Source: Streptomyces sp. Tu 3180 (lineage in GTDB: Bacteria > Actinomycetota > Actinomycetes > Streptomycetales > Streptomycetaceae). Taken from it: a stretch of 64,000 nucleotides of DNA. Location: contig NZ_WOXS01000002.1 in assembly GCF_009852415.1 (NCBI RefSeq), forward strand, positions 4,814,001 to 4,878,000. Reading direction: 5' to 3'. This document shows positions 10,553 to 19,633 of the stretch, piece by piece (positions within the stretch are counted from its first letter, which is position 1; every line of letters begins with the position of its first letter). A program made the translations under genes and the position numbers. Under the pieces are notes generated by a model, which searched no databases, had not been told where the DNA came from, and was given only the letters and a program-made list of their open reading frames with translations.

Positions 10553-10848
10553 ACCCGGTCAACTACCTTTACCTCGCCGCCCTGTTGTTCACGATCGGCG
10601 CCACCGGCGTGCTGATCAGGCGCAACGCGATCGTCGTGTTCATGTGCGTCGAGCTCATGCTCAACGCCTGCAACCTCGCGTTCGTCGCCTTCTCCCGGAT
10701 GCACGGCAACCTCGACGGCCAGATCATCGCCTTCTTCACGATGGTCGTCGCCGCCGCGGAGGTCGTCGTGGGGCTGGCGATCATCGTGTCCCTGTTCCGT
10801 TCCCGCCACTCGGCCTCGGTCGACGACGCCAGCCTGATGAAGCTGTGA
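10549..10848 (+). CDS. nuoK: NADH-quinone oxidoreductase subunit K
   Basis: 99-residue, three-helix membrane subunit homologous to MrpC. The conserved membrane glutamates for proton transfer are visible in VFMCVELMLNACNLAF and in MVVAAAEVVVGLAI. GTG 10549 overlaps the nuoJ stop. A 14-base gap separates it from nuoL. Confidence 0.96.
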   Translation: MNPVNYLYLAALLFTIGATGVLIRRNAIVVFMCVELMLNACNLAFVAFSRMHGNLDGQIIAFFTMVVAAAEVVVGLAIIVSLFRSRHSASVDDASLMKL

Positions 10849-10862
10849 GGGGCTGCTGAATC

Positions 10863-12827
10863 GTGGAGAACCTGATTGCGCTGCTGGTGGCGGCGCCCCT
10901 GCTCGGAGCGGTGGTCCTGCTGTGCGGCGGACGCCGGCTGGACGCCGTCGGCCACTGGATCGGCACGCTGCTCGCGGCCGTCTCCTTCGCGCTCGGCCTG
11001 GTGCTCTTCACCGACCTGCTGGGCAGGGGCGCCGAGGACCGCACCGTCACGCAGCACCTGTTCAGCTGGATCCCGGTGGAGGGCTTCCAGGCCGACGTCG
11101 CCTTCCGGCTCGACCAGCTGTCGATGACGTTCGTCCTGCTGATCACCGGCGTCGGCTCGCTCATCCACCTGTACTCCGTCGGGTACATGGAGCACGACGA
11201 GCGGCGCCGCCGCTTCTTCGGCTACCTGAACCTGTTCCTCGCGGCGATGCTGCTGCTCGTCCTCGCCGACAACTACCTGCTGCTGTACGTCGGCTGGGAG
11301 GGCGTCGGTCTCGCCTCCTACCTGCTGATCGGCTTCTGGCAGCACAAGCCCAGCGCCGCGACGGCGGCGAAGAAGGCCTTCCTGGTCAACCGCGTCGGCG
11401 ACATGGGCCTGTCGATCGCGATCATGCTGATGTTCCTGTGGTTCGGCACCTTCGCCTTCGAGCCGGTCCTCGGCGCGCACGGGGAGGCCGGGCTCGCCGG
11501 CGCCGCCGGCGAGGACAAGCTCACCGCGATCGCGCTGATGCTGCTGCTCGCCGCGTGCGGCAAGTCCGCCCAGGTGCCGCTGCAGTCCTGGCTCGGGGAC
11601 GCGATGGAGGGCCCGACCCCGGTCTCGGCCCTGATCCACGCCGCGACCATGGTGACGGCGGGCGTGTACCTGATCGTCCGCTCGGGTGCGGTCTTCAACG
11701 GCGCCCCGGACGCGCAGCTGGTGGTCACCATCGTCGGCGCGGTCACGCTGCTGTTCGGTGCGATCGTCGGTTGCGCGAAGGACGACATCAAGAAGGCGCT
11801 GGCCGGCTCGACCATGTCGCAGATCGGCTACATGGTGCTGGCCGCGGGCCTCGGCCCGATCGGCTACGTCTTCGCGATCATGCACCTGGTGACGCACGGC
11901 TTCTTCAAGGCCGGGCTGTTCCTCGGCGCCGGCTCGGTGATGCACGGCATGAACGACGAGGTCGACATGCGCCGCTACGGCGGCCTCAGGAAGTACATGC
12001 CGGTCACCTTCGTCACCTTCGGCCTCGGCTACCTCGCCATCATCGGCTTCCCGTTCCTGTCCGGGTTCTACTCCAAGGACAAGATCATCGAGTCGGCGTT
12101 CGCCAAGGGCGGCACCGAGGGCTGGATCCTCGGCGGCTGCGCCCTGCTGGGCGCGGCCATCACCGCGTACTACATGACACGCGTGATGCTGATGACGTTC
12201 TTCGGCGAGGAGCGCTGGCGCAGCGCCCCGACGCCGTCCCCGGCCGCGCCGGACGTGGAGCCGGCCGCCGAGACGCGCGGCGCGTACACCCCGCCGCACC
12301 CGCACGAGTCGCCCAAGGTCATGACGGTCCCGATGATCGTGCTGGCCGTCGGGTCGGTGTTCGGCGGCGCCTTCTTCAGCATCGGCGACCGCTTCGTGCA
12401 TTGGCTGGAGCCCGTCACCGGGCACAGCCACGGCCATCCGCCGATCAGCGCCCTGACGGTGACGCTCTCCACGGTCGCCGTGATGGTGATCGGCGTGGCG
12501 CTCGCCTGGGCCCAGTACGGGCGCCGTCCGGTCCCGGCCGTCGCCCCGCGCGGATCGCTGCTCACCCGGGCCGCCCGGCGCGACCTGCTCCAGGACGACT
12601 TCAACCACGTGGTCCTGGTGCGCGGCGGCGAGCACCTCACGCGCTCGCTGGTGTACGTCGACCACACCCTGGTCGACGGGGTCGTCAACGGCACGGCGGC
12701 CTCGATGGGCGGCCTGTCCGGGCGGATGCGCCGACTGCAGAACGGCTTCGCGCGGTCCTACGCGGTCTCGATGTTCGGCGGCGCGGCGGTCCTCGTCGCC
12801 GCGACCCTGCTGATGAGGGCGGTCTGA
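10863..12827 (+). CDS. nuoL: NADH-quinone oxidoreductase subunit L
   Basis: 654-residue antiporter-like proton-pumping subunit with the long C-terminal amphipathic helix of complex I. Recognisable segments are YVGWEGVGLASYLLIGFW, DAMEGPTPVSALIHAATMVTAG, and STMSQIGYMVLA. Start GTG 10863 follows nuoK by 14 bases with GAGGGG upstream. A Pro/Ala/Glu-rich loop (SAPTPSPAAPDVEPAAETR, about residues 458-480) is inserted before helices near the C-terminus, as in other actinobacterial NuoL. Confidence 0.97.
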   Translation: MENLIALLVAAPLLGAVVLLCGGRRLDAVGHWIGTLLAAVSFALGLVLFTDLLGRGAEDRTVTQHLFSWIPVEGFQADVAFRLDQLSMTFVLLITGVGSLIHLYSVGYMEHDERRRRFFGYLNLFLAAMLLLVLADNYLLLYVGWEGVGLASYLLIGFWQHKPSAATAAKKAFLVNRVGDMGLSIAIMLMFLWFGTFAFEPVLGAHGEAGLAGAAGEDKLTAIALMLLLAACGKSAQVPLQSWLGDAMEGPTPVSALIHAATMVTAGVYLIVRSGAVFNGAPDAQLVVTIVGAVTLLFGAIVGCAKDDIKKALAGSTMSQIGYMVLAAGLGPIGYVFAIMHLVTHGFFKAGLFLGAGSVMHGMNDEVDMRRYGGLRKYMPVTFVTFGLGYLAIIGFPFLSGFYSKDKIIESAFAKGGTEGWILGGCALLGAAITAYYMTRVMLMTFFGEERWRSAPTPSPAAPDVEPAAETRGAYTPPHPHESPKVMTVPMIVLAVGSVFGGAFFSIGDRFVHWLEPVTGHSHGHPPISALTVTLSTVAVMVIGVALAWAQYGRRPVPAVAPRGSLLTRAARRDLLQDDFNHVVLVRGGEHLTRSLVYVDHTLVDGVVNGTAASMGGLSGRMRRLQNGFARSYAVSMFGGAAVLVAATLLMRAV

Positions 12828-12832
12828 TACCG

Positions 12833-14464
12833 ATGTCCTTTCCTCTGCTGACAGCGACGGCGGCGCTCCCGGCCATCGGGGCGATCGCCACGGCCGCCGT
12901 ACCGGCCGCGAGGCGCACGGCCGCCAAGTGGCTGGCCCTGCTGTTCTCGCTCGCCACGCTGGTCCTGGCGATCGTCGTCCTGGTGCGGTTCGACCCGGAC
13001 GGCGACCGCTACCAGCTCACCGAGTCCCACGCCTGGATCGCGGACTTCGGGGTCCGCTACGAACTGGGCGTGGACGGCATCGCGGTGGCGCTGATCGCGC
13101 TGACCGCCCTGCTGATCCCGTTCATCGTCCTCGCGGGCTGGCACGACGCCGACCCTTCCCCAAGCTCTCAACTTCGTTCGAGCGGGGGAGGCCCCGAGGA
13201 GACGGGGACCGAGCTCACTAGCATTGCTGAGGGACGGTGGCGGCCGACGCAGGGCTTCTTCGCCCTGATCCTGGCCGTCGAGGCGATGGTGATCCTCTCC
13301 TTCGAGGCCACCGACGTCTTCCTCTTCTACATCTTCTTCGAGGCCATGCTGATCCCGATGTACTTCCTCATCGGCGGCTTCGGGGACCGTGCCCACGAGC
13401 ACGGGGAGAAGGCGGCGGCCACGCAGCGGTCGTACGCGGCGGTGAAGTTCCTCCTCTACAACCTGGCCGGCGGCCTGATCATGCTGGCCGCGGTGATCGG
13501 GCTGTACGTGGTCGCCGGGAACTTCTCGCTCACCGAGATCGCCCAGGCGCGGGCCGACGGCTCGCTCGACATGGCGACCAGCACCGAGCGCTGGCTGTTC
13601 CTCGGCTTCTTCTTCGCCTTCGCGGTGAAGGCGCCGCTGTGGCCGCTGCACACCTGGCTGCCCAACGCCATGCAGGAGTCCACCGCGCCGGTGGCCGTGC
13701 TGATCACGGCGGTCGTCGACAAGGTGGGCACCTTCGCGATGCTCCGCTTCTGCCTCCAGCTGTTCCCGGAGGCCAGCACGTGGGCGACGCCGGTCGTCCT
13801 CGTCCTGGCGGTCGTCAGCATCATCTACGGCGCGCTGCTCGCGGTCGGCCAGCGCGACATCAAGCGGCTGATCGCGTACGCGTCGATCTCGCACTTCGGC
13901 TTCATCATCATGGGCATCTTCGCGATGACCAGCCAGGGCCAGTCCGGGGCGACGCTCTACATGGTCAACCACGGCATCTCGACCGCCGTGCTCATGCTGA
14001 TCGCCGGGTTCCTGATCTCGCGGCGCGGCTCCCGGCTCATCGCCGACTACGGCGGTGTGCAGAAGGTCGCCCCGGTGCTCGCCGGCACCTTCCTGATCGG
14101 CGGCCTCGCGACCCTCTCCCTGCCGGGGCTCGCGCCCTTCGTCAGTGAGTTCCTGGTCCTGGTCGGCACGTTCACGCGCTACCCGGTGATCGGCATCATC
14201 GCCACCTTCGGCATCGTCCTGGCCGCGCTCTACACCCTCGTCCTCTACCAGCGGACGATGACGGGCCCGGTGAAGCCCGAGGTCGCCGCGATGCCCGACC
14301 TGCGGGTGCGGGAGATCGCGGTGGTGGCGCCGCTGGTCGTGCTGCTGGTCTTCCTGGGCGTCTACCCGAAGCCCGTCACGGACGTCGTGAACCCGGCGGT
14401 GAGGCAGACCATGTCCGACGTGGAGAAGAAGGATCCCCGGCCCGAGGTGGAGGCGGCCAAGTGA
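12833..14464 (+). CDS. nuoM: NADH-quinone oxidoreductase subunit M (with in-frame insert)
   Basis: 543-residue antiporter-like proton-pumping subunit. Conserved parts include FYIFFEAMLIPMYFLIG (with the membrane glutamate), AFAVKAPLWPLHTWLPNAM and SISHFGFIIMG. Start ATG 12833, 5 bases after nuoL. Oddity: residues about 108-134, between helices and just before RWRPTQGFFALIL, form a Ser/Gly/Glu-rich stretch of about 25 residues that I recall as absent from typical Streptomyces NuoM (near 523 residues). Its DNA includes a hairpin at 13154-13191 and codons (act agc att gct) unlike the rest of the gene. The frame stays open, so the protein is probably functional. Confidence 0.95.
   Translation: MSFPLLTATAALPAIGAIATAAVPAARRTAAKWLALLFSLATLVLAIVVLVRFDPDGDRYQLTESHAWIADFGVRYELGVDGIAVALIALTALLIPFIVLAGWHDADPSPSSQLRSSGGGPEETGTELTSIAEGRWRPTQGFFALILAVEAMVILSFEATDVFLFYIFFEAMLIPMYFLIGGFGDRAHEHGEKAAATQRSYAAVKFLLYNLAGGLIMLAAVIGLYVVAGNFSLTEIAQARADGSLDMATSTERWLFLGFFFAFAVKAPLWPLHTWLPNAMQESTAPVAVLITAVVDKVGTFAMLRFCLQLFPEASTWATPVVLVLAVVSIIYGALLAVGQRDIKRLIAYASISHFGFIIMGIFAMTSQGQSGATLYMVNHGISTAVLMLIAGFLISRRGSRLIADYGGVQKVAPVLAGTFLIGGLATLSLPGLAPFVSEFLVLVGTFTRYPVIGIIATFGIVLAALYTLVLYQRTMTGPVKPEVAAMPDLRVREIAVVAPLVVLLVFLGVYPKPVTDVVNPAVRQTMSDVEKKDPRPEVEAAK
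13154..13191. repeat. REP-like hairpin element inside nuoM
   Basis: A 38-base imperfect palindrome lies inside the coding frame. CCTTCCCC (13154-13161) pairs with GGGGGAGG (13184-13191) with one G:T wobble, then GCTC pairs with GAGC (13164-13167, 13180-13183), and AAC with GTT around a TTC loop (13170-13178). From memory it closely resembles a hairpin found many times between genes in Streptomyces (core: CCCCAAGCTCTC, TTCG, CGAGCGGGGG). No other copy was noticed in this window. It is read through in frame as P-S-P-S-S-Q-L-R-S-S-G-G-G. Confidence 0.7.
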
Positions 14465-16119
14465 GTGCAACAGCCGTCCACAGCCTGTGGACAACGGCGG
14501 CGGTCGCGGCCGAGCCGCTCTCGAAGATCGACGCGCCGAAGATCGAGTACGGACAGCTCGCGCCCACCCTGATCGTCGTCGGCGCGGCGATCGTCGGGGT
14601 GCTGGTCGAGGCGTTCGTCCCGCGCAAGTCGCGCTACCTCGCGCAGATGTTCGTCTCCGTGGTCGCCCTCGCCGCCGCCTTCGCCGCGGTCGTGGCGCTC
14701 GCGGCCGACGGCTACGGCACCACCAAGGCGGGCATCGCGGCGATGGGCGCCCTCGCCGTCGACGGGCCGGCCCTGTTCCTGCAGGGCACGATCCTGCTGA
14801 CGGCCCTGGTCGGCCTGTTCACCTTCGCCGAGCGCCGGCTCGACCCGGCGGCGCACGGCAACCGGGTCGACTCCTTCGCCGCGCAGGCCGCCGCCGTGCC
14901 GGGCAGCGACAGCGAGAAGAAGGCGGTCAGGGCCGGGTTCACCACCACCGAGGTGTTCCCGCTGCTGCTCTTCGCGGTCGCCGGCATGCTGGTCTTCCCG
15001 GCGGCCAACGACCTGCTGACGCTCTTCGTGGCGCTGGAGGTCTTCTCGCTCCCGCTGTACCTGCTGTGCGCGCTGGCCCGCCGCAAGCGGCTGATGTCGC
15101 AGGAGGCGGCGGTCAAGTACTTCCTGCTCGGCGCGTTCGCGTCCGCGTTCACGCTGTTCGGCATCGCGCTGCTGTACGGCTACTCCGGTTCGATGTCGTA
15201 CGCGACGATCGCGCAGGTCGTCGACGGCACCGTGCAGGACGTCACCCCGGCGCTCGCCGACACCACGGGCAACGACGCGCTGCTGCTCGTGGGCGCCGCG
15301 CTGCTGGTGATGGGCCTGCTGTTCAAGGTCGGCGCCGTCCCCTTCCACATGTGGACGCCGGACGTGTACCAGGGCGCGCCCACGCCGGTGACCGGGTTCA
15401 TGGCGGCGGCGACCAAGGTGGCGGCCTTCGGCGCGCTGCTGCGGATCCTGTACGTCGTGCTGCCGGGCCTGCGCTGGGACTGGCGGCCGGTGATGTGGGC
15501 CGTCGCGATCGTCACCATGCTGGGCGGTGCGATCGTCGCGATCACGCAGACCGACATCAAGCGGCTGCTGGCGTACTCGTCGATCGCGCACGCGGGCTTC
15601 ATCCTCGCCGGCGTCATCGCCGCCACGCCGAGCGGTGTGTCGTCCGTGCTGTTCTACCTGGCGGCGTACTCGTTCGTGACGATCGGCGCGTTCGCGGTGG
15701 TCACGCTGGTCCGGGACGCGGGCGGCGAGGCGACGCACCTGTCCAGGTGGGCGGGGCTGGGCCGCCGTTCCCCGCTGGTGGCGGCGGTGTTCGCGGTGTT
15801 CCTGCTGGCCTTCGCGGGCATCCCGCTGACCTCCGGCTTCGCCGGGAAGTTCGCCGTGTTCAAGGCGGCGGCGGAGGGCGGGGCGGCCCCGCTGGTCGTG
15901 GTCGGCGTGATCTCGTCGGCCATCGCGGCGTTCTTCTACATCCGCGTCATCGTCCTGATGTTCTTCAGCGAGCCGCGCCCCGAGGGCCCGACCGTCGCGG
16001 TGCCGTCACCGCTGACGATGACGGCGATCGCGGTGGGCGTGGCGGTCACGGTGGTGCTCGGTGTGGCACCGCAGTACTTCCTGGAGCTGGCGGGCGACGC
16101 GGGGGTGTTCGTGCGCTGA
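14461..16119 (+). CDS. nuoN: NADH-quinone oxidoreductase subunit N
   Basis: 552-residue antiporter-like subunit, last gene of the operon. GTG 14461 overlaps the nuoM stop (GTGA). Motifs of the proton-channel family are LFVALEVFSLPLYLL (membrane Glu), FKVGAVPFHMWTPDVYQGAPTPVTGFMAAATK and DIKRLLAYSSIAHAGF. The 20 or so residues before KIDAPKIEYGQL are variable. Twenty bases after the stop the operon ends in a strong hairpin. Confidence 0.97.
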   Translation: MSATAVHSLWTTAAVAAEPLSKIDAPKIEYGQLAPTLIVVGAAIVGVLVEAFVPRKSRYLAQMFVSVVALAAAFAAVVALAADGYGTTKAGIAAMGALAVDGPALFLQGTILLTALVGLFTFAERRLDPAAHGNRVDSFAAQAAAVPGSDSEKKAVRAGFTTTEVFPLLLFAVAGMLVFPAANDLLTLFVALEVFSLPLYLLCALARRKRLMSQEAAVKYFLLGAFASAFTLFGIALLYGYSGSMSYATIAQVVDGTVQDVTPALADTTGNDALLLVGAALLVMGLLFKVGAVPFHMWTPDVYQGAPTPVTGFMAAATKVAAFGALLRILYVVLPGLRWDWRPVMWAVAIVTMLGGAIVAITQTDIKRLLAYSSIAHAGFILAGVIAATPSGVSSVLFYLAAYSFVTIGAFAVVTLVRDAGGEATHLSRWAGLGRRSPLVAAVFAVFLLAFAGIPLTSGFAGKFAVFKAAAEGGAAPLVVVGVISSAIAAFFYIRVIVLMFFSEPRPEGPTVAVPSPLTMTAIAVGVAVTVVLGVAPQYFLELAGDAGVFVR

Positions 16120-16139
16120 CGCGCCGCCCGCCCGGCGAC

Positions 16140-16186
16140 ACGGCGGCGGTCCGGCACCCGCTCGGGGGGTGCCGGACCGCCGCCGT
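16140..16186 (+). terminator. Hairpin terminator of the nuo operon
   Basis: A perfect 19-bp inverted repeat: the arm at 16140-16158 (ACGGCGGCGGTCCGGCACC) pairs with 16168-16186 around a 9-base loop (CGCTCGGGG). There is no T-run, as is usual for actinobacterial terminators. Position 20 bases after nuoN and before recQ fits the end of the nuo transcript. Confidence 0.88.
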
Positions 16187-16281
16187 CGCGCACGGGCGGG
16201 CCTGTGGACGACTCCGGGGCTGTCGGTGCGGACCCCTATCGTGGAGGCAGTGGTCGAGGGACGGCTCACGGGGGCACGGTG

Positions 16282-18282
16282 ATGGGCGGTAGTGGCGGGA
16301 TGGAAGTGACGCGGAGCGAGGCGCTGGCCGCGCTGCACCGGGTGTTCGGGTACGAGGCCTTCCGCGGTGAGCAGGAAGCGGTCATCGAGCACGTGGTCGC
16401 GGGCGGCGACGCGGTCGTGCTCATGCCGACCGGTGGCGGCAAGTCGCTGTGCTACCAGATCCCGGCCCTGGTCAGACCGGGTACGGGCGTGGTCGTCTCC
16501 CCCCTCATCGCGCTGATGCAGGACCAGGTGGACGCGCTGCGGGCGCTGGGCGTGCGGGCCGGGTTCATGAACTCCACGCAGGACTTCGACGAGCGGCGGG
16601 TCGTCGAGGCGGAGTTCCTCGCCGGCGAGCTGGACCTGCTGTACCTCGCGCCGGAGCGGCTGCGGCTGGACGGCACCCTGGACCTGCTCTCGCGCGGCAA
16701 GATCTCCGTCTTCGCGATCGACGAGGCGCACTGCGTGTCCCAGTGGGGGCACGACTTCCGGCCGGACTACCTCATGCTCTCGCTGCTCGGCGAGCGGTGG
16801 CCGGACGTGCCCCGGATGGCGCTCACGGCGACGGCCACGCACGCCACGCACCGGGAGATCACCGAGCGGCTGAACATGCCGACGGCCCGGCACTTCGTGG
16901 CGAGCTTCGACCGCCCCAACATCCAGTACCGGATCGTGCCGAAGGCGGACCCGAAGAAGCAGCTGCTGAGCTTCCTGCGCGAGGAGCACGCCGGCGACGC
17001 GGGCATCGTGTACTGCCTGTCGCGCAACTCCGTCGAGAAGACCGCCGAGTTCCTCACCCGCAACGGCATCGAGGCGGTGCCGTACCACGCGGGCCTCGAC
17101 GCGGGCACGCGCGCCGCGCACCAGGCGCGGTTCCTGCGGGAGGACGGCCTGGTCGTGGTGGCGACCATCGCGTTCGGGATGGGCATCGACAAGCCGGACG
17201 TCCGGTTCGTCGCCCACCTCGACCTCCCCAAGTCGGTCGAGGGCTACTACCAGGAGACGGGGCGCGCGGGCCGCGACGGGCTGCCGTCCACGGCGTGGAT
17301 GGCCTACGGGCTCAACGACGTCATCCAGCAGCGCAAGCTGATCCAGTCCGGCGAGGGCGACGAGTCCTTCCGGCGGCGTGCCAACCAGCACCTGGACGCG
17401 ATGCTCGCCCTGTGCGAGACCGCGCGGTGCCGGCGCGGCCAGCTCCTCGCCTACTTCGGCCAGGACCCCGACCCGGCGGGCTGCGGCAACTGCGACACCT
17501 GCCTCACCCCGCCGGAGACCTGGGACGGGACCGTCGCGGCGCAGAAGGTGCTGTCCACGGTGGTGCGGCTGCAGCGGGAACGCGGGCAGAAGTTCGGCGC
17601 GGTGCAGATCGTGGACATCCTGCTGGGGCGGCGCACGGCCAAGGTCATCCAGTTCGACCACGACCAGCTCTCCGTGTTCGGGATCGGCGAGGAGCTGACC
17701 GAGGCCGAATGGCGCGGTGTCGTCCGGCAGTTGCTCGCCCAGGGGCTGCTCGCGGTCGAGGGCGAGTACGGCACGCTGGTGCTCACCGAGGCCAGCGGGG
17801 CGGTGCTGCGGCGGGAGCGGGAGGTGCTCCTGCGCAAGGAGCCGAAGAAGCCGGTGACCTCCCGGTCGGGCGGGTCGGGGTCGTCGGGCCCGGGGCGGGG
17901 CGAGCGCAAGGCCAAGGCCGCCGCCGCCGAGCTGCCCGCGGCGCTCGTGCCGGCCTTCGAGGCGCTGCGGGCCTGGCGGGCCGAGCAGGCCCGCGAGCAG
18001 GGCGTCCCGGCGTACGTCATCTTCCACGACGCCACGCTCAGGGAGATCGTCACGGCCTGGCCCACCTCGGTGGCCGAGCTCGGCGGGATCAGCGGGGTGG
18101 GGGAGAGGAAGCTGGCCACCTACGGGGAGGGCGTGGTGGCGGTGCTGGAGTCGCTGGGCGGGCCGTCCGGCGCGGCGGTGGAGGCCGGCCCGGGCGACGG
18201 GGCGGACCCGGGCGACGGGGCGGACCAGGAGGACCGGCCCTGGCCCGAGGAGGAACCGGAACCCGAACCGGACTGGGTGTAG
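16282..18282 (+). CDS. recQ: ATP-dependent DNA helicase RecQ
   Basis: 666-residue superfamily 2 3'-5' DNA helicase for recombination and repair. Walker A MPTGGGKS has its lysine at residue 54; the DEAH box and RecQ signature IDEAHCVSQWGHDFRP are near residue 145; helicase motif VI appears as QETGRAGRDG. The RQC zinc-binding cysteines are in CETARCRRGQLLAYFGQ and CGNCDTC. An HRDC-like domain (FEALRAWRAEQAREQGVPAYVIFHD) is near residues 555-620, followed by an acidic tail. Start ATG 16282 was preferred; GTG 16279 and ATG 16300 are alternatives. It follows the nuo terminator, so it is probably transcribed separately. Confidence 0.95.
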   Translation: MGGSGGMEVTRSEALAALHRVFGYEAFRGEQEAVIEHVVAGGDAVVLMPTGGGKSLCYQIPALVRPGTGVVVSPLIALMQDQVDALRALGVRAGFMNSTQDFDERRVVEAEFLAGELDLLYLAPERLRLDGTLDLLSRGKISVFAIDEAHCVSQWGHDFRPDYLMLSLLGERWPDVPRMALTATATHATHREITERLNMPTARHFVASFDRPNIQYRIVPKADPKKQLLSFLREEHAGDAGIVYCLSRNSVEKTAEFLTRNGIEAVPYHAGLDAGTRAAHQARFLREDGLVVVATIAFGMGIDKPDVRFVAHLDLPKSVEGYYQETGRAGRDGLPSTAWMAYGLNDVIQQRKLIQSGEGDESFRRRANQHLDAMLALCETARCRRGQLLAYFGQDPDPAGCGNCDTCLTPPETWDGTVAAQKVLSTVVRLQRERGQKFGAVQIVDILLGRRTAKVIQFDHDQLSVFGIGEELTEAEWRGVVRQLLAQGLLAVEGEYGTLVLTEASGAVLRREREVLLRKEPKKPVTSRSGGSGSSGPGRGERKAKAAAAELPAALVPAFEALRAWRAEQAREQGVPAYVIFHDATLREIVTAWPTSVAELGGISGVGERKLATYGEGVVAVLESLGGPSGAAVEAGPGDGADPGDGADQEDRPWPEEEPEPEPDWV

Positions 18283-18484
18283 GGCGCCTCGCTCCCGGCC
18301 GGGGCCTGCCCGGCGGATCATGCCGCGGACGCGGGGCCCGGCACGCCCGTCCGCCGCGTTGTCGTCACTCGTCGACGCTCCGCGTCGGCTCCTTCCTCCG
18401 CCTCGCATCCGACGCACCGGGCCCCGCCCACCCGGGCTGACGAAGCACCGTGGGTCTCCTGCGACTTGGTCCGCCGGACAGGCG

Positions 18485-19423
18485 CTAGGACAGGGCCGTC
18501 AGCCCCGGCGTGAAGGTGATCAGCAGGGGGAGCAGCGGCACCAGCGCCGCCACGGTCGTCGTCAGGGCGCGGTGGCGGCGGCCGAGGCGGGGCGGGGGCT
18601 CCAGGAGGCGGTCGACGCGCTCGCCGAGCAGGCGGCGGCTGGAGGCGCAGGACAGGACTCCGCGGTGCTGGTTGAGCTCGATCAGCGCCAGGGCCGTGGT
18701 CAGGTGGCCGCAGCGGCGGGAGGCCGTGTCGTCGGCGGCCAGTTCGACCAGGCGGTGGGTCTGGTCGCAGAAGTGGGCGAACAGCGGGACCCCGGGGAAA
18801 CCGGTGGCCAGCGCGGTGGAGAGGTGCAGCAGCCAGTCGTGACGGGCGCGGGCGTGGCCGCGCTCGTGGGTGAGGACGGCGTCGAGCTGGTGGTCGGTGA
18901 GGCGGTGCAGGGCGCCGGTGGTGACGATCAGCTGGGGCGGGTTGCCCGGCATCCACCAGGCGTCCGGGTACTCGTCCTCCAGGACCAGCAGCGGGCCGCG
19001 GGCCGCGGGGAGGCCGGCGGGCAGGTCGGGGGCGCGTTCGCGCAGGTGCGTCCGGGCCCGGGCGCGTCGCCGGCGGGCCTCGACCAGCTCGCGCCCGAGC
19101 ATGGCCGTGGTCCAGGCGGCCCCGCAGGCCAGCAGCACGGTGAGGGCGACGGCCCAGGGCGGCGCGGCGGACAGGTCGTACGCGGCGGTCACCGCGGGCG
19201 GGGCCGGGGCGAAGAGCTGGGCGCGGACGGTGCCGAAGACGGCGGCGGCGCCCAGGGCGAGAGCCGTCAGGCAGCACAGCAGGACGGTGGCGACCAGGCA
19301 CTGCCACACCCACAGGGCGACCACCGGTTCGCGTTCCGGCCACTTCGCCCGGGTCAGCGCACGGGGGACGGGCACGGCGGCCGTCACGGCGACAACGCTC
19401 AGCAGGAGCAGGCAGACGGTCAT
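18485..19423 (-). CDS. M56-family (BlaR1/HtpX-like) membrane metallopeptidase
   Basis: 312-residue membrane protein with an HExxH zinc-protease motif (THERGHARARH) in the middle, flanked by membrane helices: about three before it, one after it, and one at the C-terminus (VAALVPLLPLLITF). The fold resembles the protease part of BlaR1/MecR1, but no sensor domain is present. In Streptomyces such genes often follow a BlaI-type repressor; I see none beside this one. I chose the ATG at 19423 because the residues upstream look non-coding and the first helix starts right there. The substrate is unknown. Confidence 0.8.
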   Translation of the reverse strand: MTVCLLLLSVVAVTAAVPVPRALTRAKWPEREPVVALWVWQCLVATVLLCCLTALALGAAAVFGTVRAQLFAPAPPAVTAAYDLSAAPPWAVALTVLLACGAAWTTAMLGRELVEARRRRARARTHLRERAPDLPAGLPAARGPLLVLEDEYPDAWWMPGNPPQLIVTTGALHRLTDHQLDAVLTHERGHARARHDWLLHLSTALATGFPGVPLFAHFCDQTHRLVELAADDTASRRCGHLTTALALIELNQHRGVLSCASSRRLLGERVDRLLEPPPRLGRRHRALTTTVAALVPLLPLLITFTPGLTALS

Positions 19424-19633
19424 GCCACGGGCTCCGGGTCCTGTCGGAAGAGGGCGGCTTCGGGTCGTGCTGGGGTCGTGCGTGGAGCGGGGCCGGCACG
19501 GTGTGCGCGCGCACGCGCCCGCACCGCCCGACGGCAAGTATGACGGTGAAGGGCGGTGCGGGTCAGGAGCCGGTCGCGATCCGGCCGTCCGCCGTGACCG
19601 GGACGCCGCCCGGGGCCGCGGTCCCCGGCCCGC

